A program made the translations under genes and the position numbers. Below the pieces are notes generated by a model. The model searched no databases. It saw only the letters and a program-made list of their open reading frames with translations, and had not been told where the DNA came from. From the NCBI GenBank assembly GCA_018398765.1, contig JAHBMJ010004287.1:1-61493 (forward strand): a DNA stretch of 61,493 nucleotides. Direction: 5' to 3'. The stretch is from Chromera velia (taxonomy: Eukaryota; Sar; Chromeraceae). Shown piece after piece: positions 31,406-41,876 of this stretch (positions are counted from its first letter, which is position 1; each line of letters starts with the position of its first letter).

Positions 31406-34195
31406 TCACGCATCAGTGCCAGCATCTCCTTCCACATCATCATCGGACGACCAGCGGACCGGATTTGGGTTGAAACCTGCAGCCTTCCGGAGGCCTTCGC
31501 GTGCTTCCGCTAGTTTGCCTTTGTTTGAACCCCTTCTCGGACTCGCAGCCTCCGAACCGTGTTGAGAGAACGTCTGCAGGGATGATCGCCTGCTCTGGCT
31601 CTTCTCCTCCTTTTTCTTGGGGCTTTTATCCTTTACCACCGCAGGCAACCTCCCCCCTCCTTTCTCGGATGAGATGGACGCTCGGGAGTGTCCATGGCGG
31701 ATTGGGGGCTCGAGGAATCCACTGGATGAGGGGTGCATATTCTTCCCTCCCAGCATCCCGTCCGTCTCCTCACACTCAAAGTCCCCCCCCATCATGTTCT
31801 CTTCCACGCTCCCTCGGCCTACTGCTCCGAGCGAGTTTCTCTCCGTCTGGTGGGCTGCTGCTGCGGCTGCGTTGGAGGTGTTGGTGGTTTGGGCGATTTC
31901 CGAGAGAGTGATCACGACTCCAATAACCTCCCCGTCTCCCATCACGGGCATTGCACGCGCGTGGCGGTGCACCCCCTCGGCCTCCCCGTAGAACGGAAAG
32001 ATCGGGAGCGTCTGTGTGACCTCACACTCTTCCTTAACTGTCTCCTGCCACATTTCAAACAACAGGGGGTTGCTGTGACCCAACAACTCCGACAGATGTC
32101 TCCCCACCCACTGGGTTGTGTTCTCTAGGAAGAAGAGATCTGCAGCGTCTCTGTTGATCTTCATGCAGAAACCCTGGGCCGATGCGACCAGAGACGCTAC
32201 TGAGAGGGACTGGAAGACCCTCTCGTTTAGCTCGGCAGAGACGGTGGCTTCATCGAGGAAATCGGAGGTCATCAGGAGAGTTGCGATGATGGCAGTCAAC
32301 ATCTCCATGCGTCTCTCCTCGAGCTTGCTGAACCCCCCCCCTAGTTTGTTCACAGCCTGCATCACACCCAGACACGTCCCTTTGAATGCATGTTTGATGG
32401 GACAGCAGAGAATGGAGCGTGTGTGGAAATCGGTCTCTTTGTCGACACGCTGTTCAAACCTGGGGTCGGAGTAGGGATCATTGACCCTCTCCAACACCCC
32501 TGTGGTGAACACCGAACCTGCAATGCCCTTTGTGTCGGGAATCTCGATGATGACGTTTTCGGAGGCTTTAGATACGTGCGTGAAAAGGGTCCGTCTGACT
32601 GGGTCGTGGATGAAAATCGTGCAGCGGTCGGATTCCAAAAGCTCTGCAGACTTTGCAGCGACCTCACGGACGAGGGGGGAGAGGAACCTCTCTTTCGTTC
32701 CGCTAATCGCCTGTCTGAGCAGTCGCTTCTCGTTCTCTGAATGCTGCTGAATGTGTCTGTGGAGTTTCGGGGAGGTGAATGCGGGTACAACGAGAGGGGC
32801 AAGTCTCTGAAGAAGAGACAGGTCCTCGAGGGTAAACCCGGAAGGGTTCTTTTTGTTCACCAACTGCAGAGCCCCCACCACCCTGTCCCCCATCTTCAGA
32901 GGAACACAAAGGAGCGAACGAGTCTTGAATCGAGACCGAAAATCTGCAGTGGGGGAGAAACGAAAATCTTTGTAAACGTCATTCAACCGCACAGGCTGAC
33001 CAGAAGTGAAGACACTCCCGACCACCCCGGTGTTTTTCTTGACTCGCACTGGAGCTGCCAAGTTGTCTGTGATACACCTCGAGAAGAGGTCCCCTCTCTG
33101 TTCATCATAGAGGAAGATTGTGCCCTTCTCACACTCTACGCAGTCTACAACGATTTGCAGCCATTGGGGGATGAATCTGTGCAGGTCGTTATGGAACGAA
33201 AGGTTCTTAGACACAAGGAACAAAACAGTTGCTTCTGTTGTCATCTGCACTGCCTGCATAAAGAAGGAATCCCTGGCAGCAGCGCCCATGAGGAGATCAA
33301 GCATATTGCTCGCAGATGAGCGCTGCAACTGGCACTGCAGAGTGTTTGCAAGGATGTCCCTGCCGTCGAAGGCATACAGGACTTCGTGTTTCAGGTTTTT
33401 CTCCTTCATTTGACTCAGGGGCATGTGGTCCCCCCTTCCGCCCTCTTCAGCCTCCCCCCCATTCTTTTCAACGCCATCCTCGAAAAGCTGAAGTTTCAAT
33501 GACTCCTCTGCCTCGTCTTTTTCTTCGTTCGGGGCTGACTCTCGACGGGGGGAGGTGGGCTCCCCCCTGTGTGGGTGAGCATCCCCCTGTTGCATGTGTT
33601 GCTTCGCACCTCCCTGCTGTTTCAGAGCAAGACGCGAGAAGAGCCTAGTTGCCTTCGGACCTGAGCCTGTACCGAGGGACGCCCTTCCCATGCGACTACG
33701 GGCATCCTTCAGCTTCTGTCCCTTTGGGGGCGCACATGGTTGGGGTGTTGTTCTGACTGTCTTCGTGGTCAGATTGCGGTTAAACGACGGCTTCTGCTTC
33801 GGGGAAGACAACAGCTCCTCGAAATCCTCATTTGCCATTTTCTGTGCCAACTGGGAAGCATCTACGTCTGCATAGGCTGCAGACATTTCGAGAGTTTGAT
33901 CGACTTTTGGAAATCGACTGAAAAGGTCGTTATTGATTTCAATGTAGTTCGCAGTAAGAAGATCTGTGAGGTCTGCAACCTGACACCTGAGAAGGAACAC
34001 AACATCTCTCAAACGCCCGAGCTGGTTGCCTTGCTGGCTGATGATTTGCTTCTGTGCGACAAGAGTTCCCTCCTTTGCCTCGAGAGTCTCCTGCATGCGT
34101 TGCACACGAGACTCTAGAAGACGGACAGTGTTGCCTGCCTGTTTTTGCGCCCCCCCCGGAAGGGAAAAGGAAGCCTTGTGACCACTCTCCTCCAT
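31406..34195 (-). CDS. Coiled-coil, tandem GAF and PAS-like protein (929 aa)
   Basis: One uninterrupted frame from ATG at 34195 to TGA at 31406-31408. Residues about 22-90 form a coiled coil (LLESRVQRMQETLEAKEGTL). After a basic low-complexity linker come two GAF domains, about 338-475 (GTIFLYDEQRGDLFSR, GVVGSVFTSGQPVRLND, LLCVPLKMGDRVVGALQLVN) and 505-641 (CTIFIHDPVRRTLF, GIAGSVFTTGVLERVND, ILCCPIKHAFKGTCLGVMQA). Both resemble the cyclic-nucleotide-binding GAFs of phosphodiesterases and adenylyl cyclases. Residues about 655-770 look like a PAS domain. The remainder is Ser/Lys-rich and disordered. No cyclase, phosphodiesterase, kinase or other output domain follows, so a sensing/scaffold role is inferred; the ligand is unknown. 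Confidence 0.85.
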   Translation of the reverse strand: MEESGHKASFSLPGGAQKQAGNTVRLLESRVQRMQETLEAKEGTLVAQKQIISQQGNQLGRLRDVVFLLRCQVADLTDLLTANYIEINNDLFSRFPKVDQTLEMSAAYADVDASQLAQKMANEDFEELLSSPKQKPSFNRNLTTKTVRTTPQPCAPPKGQKLKDARSRMGRASLGTGSGPKATRLFSRLALKQQGGAKQHMQQGDAHPHRGEPTSPRRESAPNEEKDEAEESLKLQLFEDGVEKNGGEAEEGGRGDHMPLSQMKEKNLKHEVLYAFDGRDILANTLQCQLQRSSASNMLDLLMGAAARDSFFMQAVQMTTEATVLFLVSKNLSFHNDLHRFIPQWLQIVVDCVECEKGTIFLYDEQRGDLFSRCITDNLAAPVRVKKNTGVVGSVFTSGQPVRLNDVYKDFRFSPTADFRSRFKTRSLLCVPLKMGDRVVGALQLVNKKNPSGFTLEDLSLLQRLAPLVVPAFTSPKLHRHIQQHSENEKRLLRQAISGTKERFLSPLVREVAAKSAELLESDRCTIFIHDPVRRTLFTHVSKASENVIIEIPDTKGIAGSVFTTGVLERVNDPYSDPRFEQRVDKETDFHTRSILCCPIKHAFKGTCLGVMQAVNKLGGGFSKLEERRMEMLTAIIATLLMTSDFLDEATVSAELNERVFQSLSVASLVASAQGFCMKINRDAADLFFLENTTQWVGRHLSELLGHSNPLLFEMWQETVKEECEVTQTLPIFPFYGEAEGVHRHARAMPVMGDGEVIGVVITLSEIAQTTNTSNAAAAAAHQTERNSLGAVGRGSVEENMMGGDFECEETDGMLGGKNMHPSSSGFLEPPIRHGHSRASISSEKGGGRLPAVVKDKSPKKKEEKSQSRRSSLQTFSQHGSEAASPRRGSNKGKLAEAREGLRKAAGFNPNPVRWSSDDDVEGDAGTDA

Positions 34196-35202
34196 TCTTG
34201 CTGATCCTTTGTAGCCTGTCGATTCACTGTCAGCTCGTCTATTTGTCAGCAGATGCAGAGGATCGAGAGCTCCAAAAGCTCAAAGAATTCAATGGAAAGA
34301 GAATCACCCTGTACGTTTTTCTAGCTGCATTTGTCTACATGCATGCTCACAAAATATTGCATGGTAAAAAAATCAAAATCCAATACAGAGCCACTTCTTT
34401 GTATTTTTTTGTGTCTAAAACGCCGATCGACCCCCTTATACTGGGATCAAGGGCATCGCCTTGTCCAGAATCTTGCGCGGATGCGCGGCCATACGAGGAT
34501 CTCCTGCAGCTTCGCGGAGCACACTCGCTTTTCCCCCATTTTTCAGTGGAAAAAACTGTGGAGGAACTGCCCTCTGAGGCTATATTTTCGGGTTGAAAAG
34601 GGCCCCAGCCCAGGACTAACATCCAACAACCGCCGGACAGTTGGCCGATGCCACATCATCCCAAAATTCTTCACGTATATATACCTTTATTTTCTCGATC
34701 TCTCTTAGATCGAACGTTGCAGAGAGCAGCAGAAGACCTCAGGCAGGAAGAGGGTATTCAATTCAGTACAGAGAGTACCCCGCTCTTACATGTGGAAAAG
34801 CATCTTATCCCGTCGTTCCGCTTCTCCCTGCATTGTGTTCACTGATCACCAAGTCGCCGCTGTTTCTTTGTGGTTCCACAAAACCTGCGCACAAGGGATT
34901 CGCGCCCAGAGGCACAGAAAAAGTGGCTGTTGAAATATATAGATCACCCGTTTCTGCCTTCCCGGAGAACTGAAAGCTCCGGTGAGTTTTGATCTCAGGG
35001 CAAGTATTTACCACTTTCAAAAGTCCCTGTATGTTGATTGCCCCCCGATCGTTTCTTCCCCAACAGTCTTGGACCATTTTTGGTTTCGCCGATGCCTGCT
35101 GCAATAGAGGCGTGTGAGACTTGTTGAACGGACTTTGACCGTTGGGGATTCTGATCTGTTGATGACACTTATTCTGTTTGCAGAGACACTCAAAAGGAGC
35201 TG
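34196..35202. promoter_or_regulatory. Divergent region between GAF/PAS gene and AP2 gene
   Basis: Promoters of two divergent genes should lie here. TATATATA occurs at 34676-34683 upstream of the plus-strand gene, about 500 bases before its proposed ATG, leaving room for untranslated 5' exons. Several short open frames exist but none could be joined to the AP2 gene with certainty. Confidence 0.35.
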
Positions 35203-38200
35203 ATGGCCTCTGTGCCTGGAGACTCGCAAGGGGAAGGGTAGGTTTTGTTTGTTTTGTTCCGGGAATGATCTGAAGGGTTGTTGATTCACCTTCGATCTCA
35301 TTCTGTCTTTGTGCTTGCGTGTGCAGATTTGGAGGCGGGGCTGAGAATTCATCTGGGCCATCTGGCTTTGAAAGTTTTCCTGGAGGCTCCTTCGATGCCT
35401 CTGATCCTTCCAGTCGTAACGATGCCCAGCTACTGCGACAGGTACGCAACTCCAATTAAGTCTTCTGTCTCTTTCGTTGTTTGTTGCTTTCTCTTCAAAA
35501 GAGACGGACTGTTTACGTCCTTTGCAGAGCCTCCTTTTTCTTTTCTTTCACAGTGGGATTTCGTCCGCATGGCTACCGCAGCCTTTCTCTTTGTCGCCTT
35601 GCAACTTTGTTCGTTCCCCATTAAACCACGTTCTTTTTCCTCTGCCGTATGTTTCTCTGCAGACCCCCAACCGATCTGCTCCTGAGGTGCCACCCGAGTA
35701 CCGATCACCCACCCAGCCAAATGAATTCAACACTGACCCCTCAAGCCTCTACCCGTCTGTGGGAGTGCATGGGGGGGTTACAGGAGCCTTCGGGGGATCT
35801 GAGATGAAGCCCCCTCCCGGAACCCCGGGGCCCTATGGCCAAGCGCAGTACATGAATAGAGACATGTGGGGTCGCCCCATCAATTCTCCTGGGGTCACCC
35901 ATCACTACGGAATGCACCCATACGGAGGAATGTACGGAGGTCCCATGCACCCCCACATGCACCCTCCACACCACCCGATGGGCATCATGGACCCCATGAA
36001 CATGAATGCCCCCCCGCGATACTATGGACAGATCACCCCCGGACGACCTACTTATGATGGGAGGCCAAAACCTTTTGACGGCTACAACTTCCCCCCTCCC
36101 GTCGGACCCCCTTTTGCTGTTCCTGCCATTCCCTCTCTAGAACCTGTGCAGACCACACAGCACCAGCAGCAAGGAGCACCATCTGACGATCCTCAACAGC
36201 AGCAGCAGCTTGTGCCCCAGGCAGACGCCCCTCTACCCACAGAGACTCAGCAACAACCGCAGGAACAGCAACAGGAGGGGGTGCAACAACAGGAACAAGA
36301 GCAACAGCCAGGGACTTTGTCTGCCCCTGTTGACTCCCCTGACCCATCATCTGCTTCCGCCTCCTCAGCTGCCCCTGCTGATCCTTCTGCCCCTTCGGCT
36401 TCCCCCTCCGCTGCCCCCTCTGGGACTGTACCCCAGCAGTATCACCACCACCATCATCATCACGTGTTCGTTGACGGTCAAGAAGGCCAGCCTGCCGCTA
36501 TTCCGCAGCCTCAACCGATGGCGATCGGCCACCCAGCTGCACAAATACACCATCATCCCCACCCTGCTCATCATATGCACATCCACCCTCATCCTGCGTA
36601 TGCCTACGCCCATCCCCATCCCCACCTCCCCCACCCGTACGCCCACCCAATTCACCAAGGTTACCTTCCCTACCCCCCCCCTCCAGCTGCTTTTGTTGCC
36701 GCCCCCCACCACCCCCCCCACGCAGGCCCGCAGATCGGTGGGATAGTTATCGACGATGAGAACGATCTGGCTGAGCGTGAAGAGGAAGAGGTGGACGTCT
36801 TCTCAAGGTATGGTGTGGAGGATTCAGTCGATGTGGGGATGGGAGGGAGGAAAGGGGGCAAGGGGGGGGAATTCCGCAAAAAGGGACAATCCCAAGAGGA
36901 CGAGAGTGGGGTGGGAGGGCGGAGGACAGTCAAGAAAAAGGGACAAGTGGCCGAGCCTTCTCCCGAAGGTGCTCGTCCCCTCTCATCTTCCTCTGCATTC
37001 ACTGCCTCTGTAACAAGGACCAAAGAAAGGTCCAAACAAACGGAAAAGAATAGCGCCCCCGTTCCTTCCAATAAAAGGGCCAGGGGGAGAACAGTTGAAG
37101 AAACCACCACCGCAAAGAAGGGCAAGGCTGCTGCTGCCATTAACAAAGAAGAGCCGAAAGGGGATTCAAAGCCGCAGAAGAAAAAGGTGTCAGCAAAGAG
37201 CCTGGCAAACCTGAAAAACTACAAGCCCCCCCCACCGCAGGAAGACGAGTGGGATGAGGACAGTGAGGAGGACCGGATGCCTGTCACATCCAGGCGCCCG
37301 TCCGGTCTTTCCCAACCCGGTCGCACGTCTTCGTCTTCTTCTGCATATTCATCCGCCGCTTTAGCATCTGGAAGCAAGGGGGGTGCGCGCGGGGGGTCAA
37401 GGAAAGGCAGTCGGAAGGGAAGTCTTGCAGAGGACGAGGAGGGAGAATGGGAGGGTGGTTCAAGATCGAAAACGAAGAAGGGAGGCAGGGGAAGTGGGGG
37501 GAAAGGTCTCGTTACTCAAAAGGCTGCGGGAGGGAAAAGGGGAGGGCGTAAGACGACTCCGGCAAGTGATCAGAAGAGAGGGGGGTCAGGAAGGGGGAGC
37601 AGGGGGAGTAGGGTGGTTGAGGATGATGAGGATTCGGACACGATGCCTCTTGAGGGAGACGGCAGTCTGTCTGCGTCAGCGAGTGCCCCTGCCGGGTCTC
37701 GTTTCCCTGCTTCTGCCCGTCTGCCGCCTCCGAGTGGGGTGAGGGGGGTGACGTGGGATACAACCCATACCGCATGGATTGCCTGGTGGTATGAGGGGGG
37801 GAGGCGCAAGGCCAAGCGCTTTTCCTCCATCACACATGGACATGAGAATGCGTTGAGGCTTGCCACCGAGTTCCGGGAGGCAAAGCGACGCATGCGGCAG
37901 GTGCCTGAAGGGGCAGCTGTGTTTCAGTCGGGTGTGAAGGGTGTGAATTGGAATTGTTGTACTCAGGCGTGGGAGGTTCGTGACACAGTGCGAGCGGCAG
38001 ACGGAACTCGAAACAAGAAAGCCTTCCGTGTCTCTGTGCACGGTCATACTGAGGCTCTCCGTCTTGCTGTTCTGTGTAAACGGAGCGCTTTGAAAGTCGC
38101 TCGTGAGGAAGCGATGCGAGTTGCGCTTTCTCGTGCAGAGGAGCGCGCGGAAGCGAATGGAGGCAAAGTGATTGTCGAGCTTCCTCCATCTCTGCCGTCA

Positions 38201-41009
38201 ATCGACCAACAGCTTTCAGCCATTGATTCCCGTCTGCAGGAACCGATGGACCTTGGTGAGAGGGGGGGTGCAGGGGGGAGGAGCATGAGCGGGTTAGAGG
38301 GGGATGAGGGGGAAGATGAAGGAGAGTTTGAGGGAGAGGACGAGTCTCCGTCCGCAGGAGAATCCAGCAGACCCTCCAAGCGTGCCAAGTGGGGGTGGGC
38401 TGTGGGGACGTCGGGGCAGAAAAAGGATGGACGTACCAAGAATAGGGGGGGGAAGGGACACGGGCACACCCCTTCTGCCGTTTCCGTTTCTTCCGCTTCG
38501 TTCATCGACCCTAGCGGTCACCTCCACCCTGTCCCAGAGGAAGACGAGGGGGATGATCTGCTTGACGGGGAAGAAGACGAAGAGATGGGAGGGGAGGGGC
38601 AAAGTTACCAGGGGGGTGCAGTGTCGACTCCCAAGAGACCTGTCTCGTCCCTTGGGGGACTGGGGGTCGACTCTCCTGACCGTCCCTCGATCACCTTGCC
38701 TGAGGGGGCGATTGAGAGAGTCACTGCAGAGAGACAGTTGGAAGAGGAGCAGAGGAGAAGAGAGAGAGGAGATCTCTCCCCTCACTCAGCTGCCCTCGCA
38801 GCCCACCACGGTTTTCTCTCCGGCACGCGTCTCTCGGGTCGCCGTGGGGGTCCAAGACGACCCCGGAAAGGCCCCACGTTCAAGCCAGAGGAGTTTGTGG
38901 ATGACGACGACGAGATTGACATTCCCCGTCCCTCCACCAAGTCGAGAAAGGGGTTGGGGGCAGGGCGCCAGTCGGGGCCCGTGAAAGCGAAAAAGGAGAA
39001 GGAGCAGACTCCACCCCCTCAGCGTGGAGGGGCACGTTCAAAAAAGGCAGTGACGCCATTGCAGAGAGGTGGGAGGAGAGAAAAGAAAGTGAAAGAGACA
39101 CCGTTAAAAAAGGAAGAGAATAAAGAAGCGTTGCCACAACATGATGACTTTGAGGCAACTGCCCAAGAGCTCAAAGAAGTGGGCCAGTTTGAAGGCACCC
39201 CGGGTGTCATATTTGACGAAGAGACTTGTTGTTGGGTGGTCATGTGGGTATCCAACTCGGCTTCCGCTTCCGCTTCTTCTTCTTCCTCAGCCTCCTCATC
39301 GTCTGTCCCTTTCCACTCTCGCTCCTTTTCAGTCAGGGAGATGGGTGTGAAGGCAGCGCATGATGCAGCCCTCCAGTGTCTGGAAGAACAGGGGGGGGTG
39401 CCAAACGCATACGTACCGACACCCCCCCGCTCCCCCCCCCGGGTGAGCCCTCGGGGATTGAGTGGAGGCGGGAGTGGTTCCGGAGGTGCCGGAGGAGATA
39501 GGGGCGCTCGCGCCGTTGAAAATCCTTCCTGCTCCTCCTCGAGCGCTGCTCAAGCAGCAGAGCTCGTTTCCTCTGCTGCAGACGCACGTGAGGAGGAGGA
39601 GAGTGGAATGGAAATCCAAGAAAAAGTCAGCGGGACCACAGGGGTGACGGTGTCGTCGATTGATGCAGCAGATGAGGAAGGGGAAGAGGAGGGGTGGCCA
39701 GAGGGAGAGGATGGAGAGATATTCGACGATGATGATCAGATGCCTGAGGGCCTGGGTGCGGGGAGTATGGGTGGTGCGTCTTCGTTGTCATCTGGAGGGT
39801 CAAGGGGGGGATCGGGGGAGGGGGGGTCGTTGTCGAATAAACGAAAGTCGGGGGTCAGGGGGGTGTCCTGGTGGGAGTGTTCGAAACGATCAAAGAACAA
39901 CGACGACAAGGGACAAGCATGGATGGTCCGATGGAGCAAGCATGGACAGCGGTGAGTGGCTTCCTTCCTTCATTCCTTCCTTCCTGGTGCTTTCTCTCAG
40001 TCTGCCCGATCAGGAAAGAGGGATTGATTGATGCCTGTGTTTTCTCTCTGTATGCATCTGTTGGCTTTGAGAACCGAACTCTTTCACCTTTTTTCGTTTT
40101 TCTTCCAGCCTGGAACCTGCTGCTTTCTCTTGTCTCAGTGAGTTTTGTCTGTTCTTTTCTGCCCGGCCCCTTTGGTTTGAAAAAGGCTCATCAATTAGAA
40201 GGAAGTTCTCTCTCGTTGTGTGTCTGTCTTCTTTGCTTTGCTTCTCTCGAGGACTCTCTCCAAGGTTTGTTGTCATTCGTTGGCGCCGTGTCTGTGCAAC
40301 GATCGACCTGTCCATCTATTAATATTGATTTGTCTCCTTTTTTCTCTGTCTGTCTTGTCTATTCATGTGCTGCAGGTTCACGAAACGTTTTGCCGTCTCT
40401 ATCCACGGCTACGATGAGGCGCTCCGCATGGCCTCAGACTTTCGCAAAGAAAAGGAGAAGGAGCCCGGAGTCATGGTCGCAGGCACAGCAGCGCACCAGT
40501 GTGAGATGAGAGGGGTAAGGTGGGAGGGGGCTACGGCCTCGTGGGTAGCGTACTGGTGCGAAAGGACCAAGGAGGTCCGGAAGGTGTTTGCCGTTTCGAG
40601 TCACGGGTTCGAGGGAGCGAAGCAGAAGGCCATAGAGGCGCGCGCTCTGTACGAGCGCATGCAGAGGGAAGGGGAAGAGTCGGGCGGGATGGACGCAGAG
40701 GGAGAGGAGGGGGTGAAGGAAGAAGAGCTCGCTGCTGCAACGGGAGTGTCTGCTGCCCCGACAGTCACAGGCGGGGAAGGTGTAGGTGCCGGGGGGGGGG
40801 AGAGAGTTGAGAAGTTGTCAGAACTCGCACAGGCGGAAGAGGAAGCCGCGGGTTCCCACCGACCATCTGCGGGGACTCCTGAGGGACGCTCGGGGGGTCA
40901 GCAGCAAGAGAGGTCAAGCAGCGGGAAGGCCTCCTCCCGAGTTGCGAAGGAGAAAGCTGTCACTGCCCCTCCCTCTGCGAGGACCCGGTCGAGCCGTCTG
41001 GTTTCATGA
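35203..41009 (+). CDS. Five-AP2-domain DNA-binding protein (ApiAP2-like), about 1,690 aa
   Basis: Exons: 35203-35237, 35327-35441, 35663-39951, 40376-41009, all GT-AG and in phase. The ATG at 35203 is the first in the first recognised exon, but that exon's acceptor (35184) allows further upstream coding. Five AP2 domains at about residues 741-793 (SGVRGVTWDTTHTAWIAWW), 806-862 (SGVKGVNWNCCTQAWEV), 1227-1293 (GVIFDEETCCWVVMW, with a long Ser/Ala insert), 1446-1508 (SGVRGVSWWE, split by the last intron) and 1522-1576 (EMRGVRWEGATASWVAYW). Most end in a helix of the HGxxEALRLA type. AP2 domains bind DNA, and multi-AP2 proteins are the main transcription-factor family of Apicomplexa and chromerids. 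The N-terminus is Pro/Gln-rich, with a His-rich tract near residues 310-383. Confidence 0.85.
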
Positions 41010-41838
41010 AGGCGAGTGTGGGTGGATGTGCAGGTTGAGAGAGGCATGAATGAAGTGAGGGGGGTGGGGGGGTAGAGGGCAATATCAAGGGAATCTTGAA
41101 TTGAGTTGGAAGTGAGTGAGTGAGTCACGCAGAAGCAAAAGAGCAAATGAGTGACTGAAGGATCCAGACGACACCTCTCCTTCTCTCCCTGGATGTGTTT
41201 CTGACCTCTTCTGTTCTTTCTCCCTTCTCAGAAGGAGGTAAGGAAACCTGTCCTTTTCTTCCTTCTTTCCTTCCTTCCCTCAGTCTGCCTCTCCCTTCTC
41301 CTCTCCTCTCCTTGGCCAACCCTCCCTCTTGTTTCTGTTGGTTCCTTCCAACAGTGGGGGGGGGNNNNNNNNNNNNNNNNNNNNNNNNNNNNNNNNNNNN
41401 NNNNNNNNNNNNNNNNNNNNNNNNNNNNNNNNNNNNNNNNNNNNNNNNNNNNNNNNNNNNNNNNNNNNNNNNNNNNNNNNNNNNNNNNNNNNNGGGGGGG
41501 GGGGGGAACTTCCGTGAAGATCCATCTATTCATCCATCCGTCCATTCGACTGATTTCTCTCTTCTCTTGTTTACCCACGGAGTGCGGAGGGAAAGAAACG
41601 AGATTCCGATGACTCCATCGTTTCAATGGTCTTGCCCTTTGCCTCCTGCTGCTTGTCTCAGGACCATGATTTTTTTTCTCTCTCATTTCCTCTCCTCTTC
41701 CCGCGATCAAGTGGGAGCAGAGGCGAAACCGCAAAATAGCGGGAGCGTATATAGAGAGAAACGAGAAGGTTCAGAGGTGAACGCCTGACTTCGTGTCTGG
41801 AGTGCCCCCCCCTCTCCGCCTCCTTGCTGAAAGTTGCA

Positions 41839-41876
<38 letters not shown>

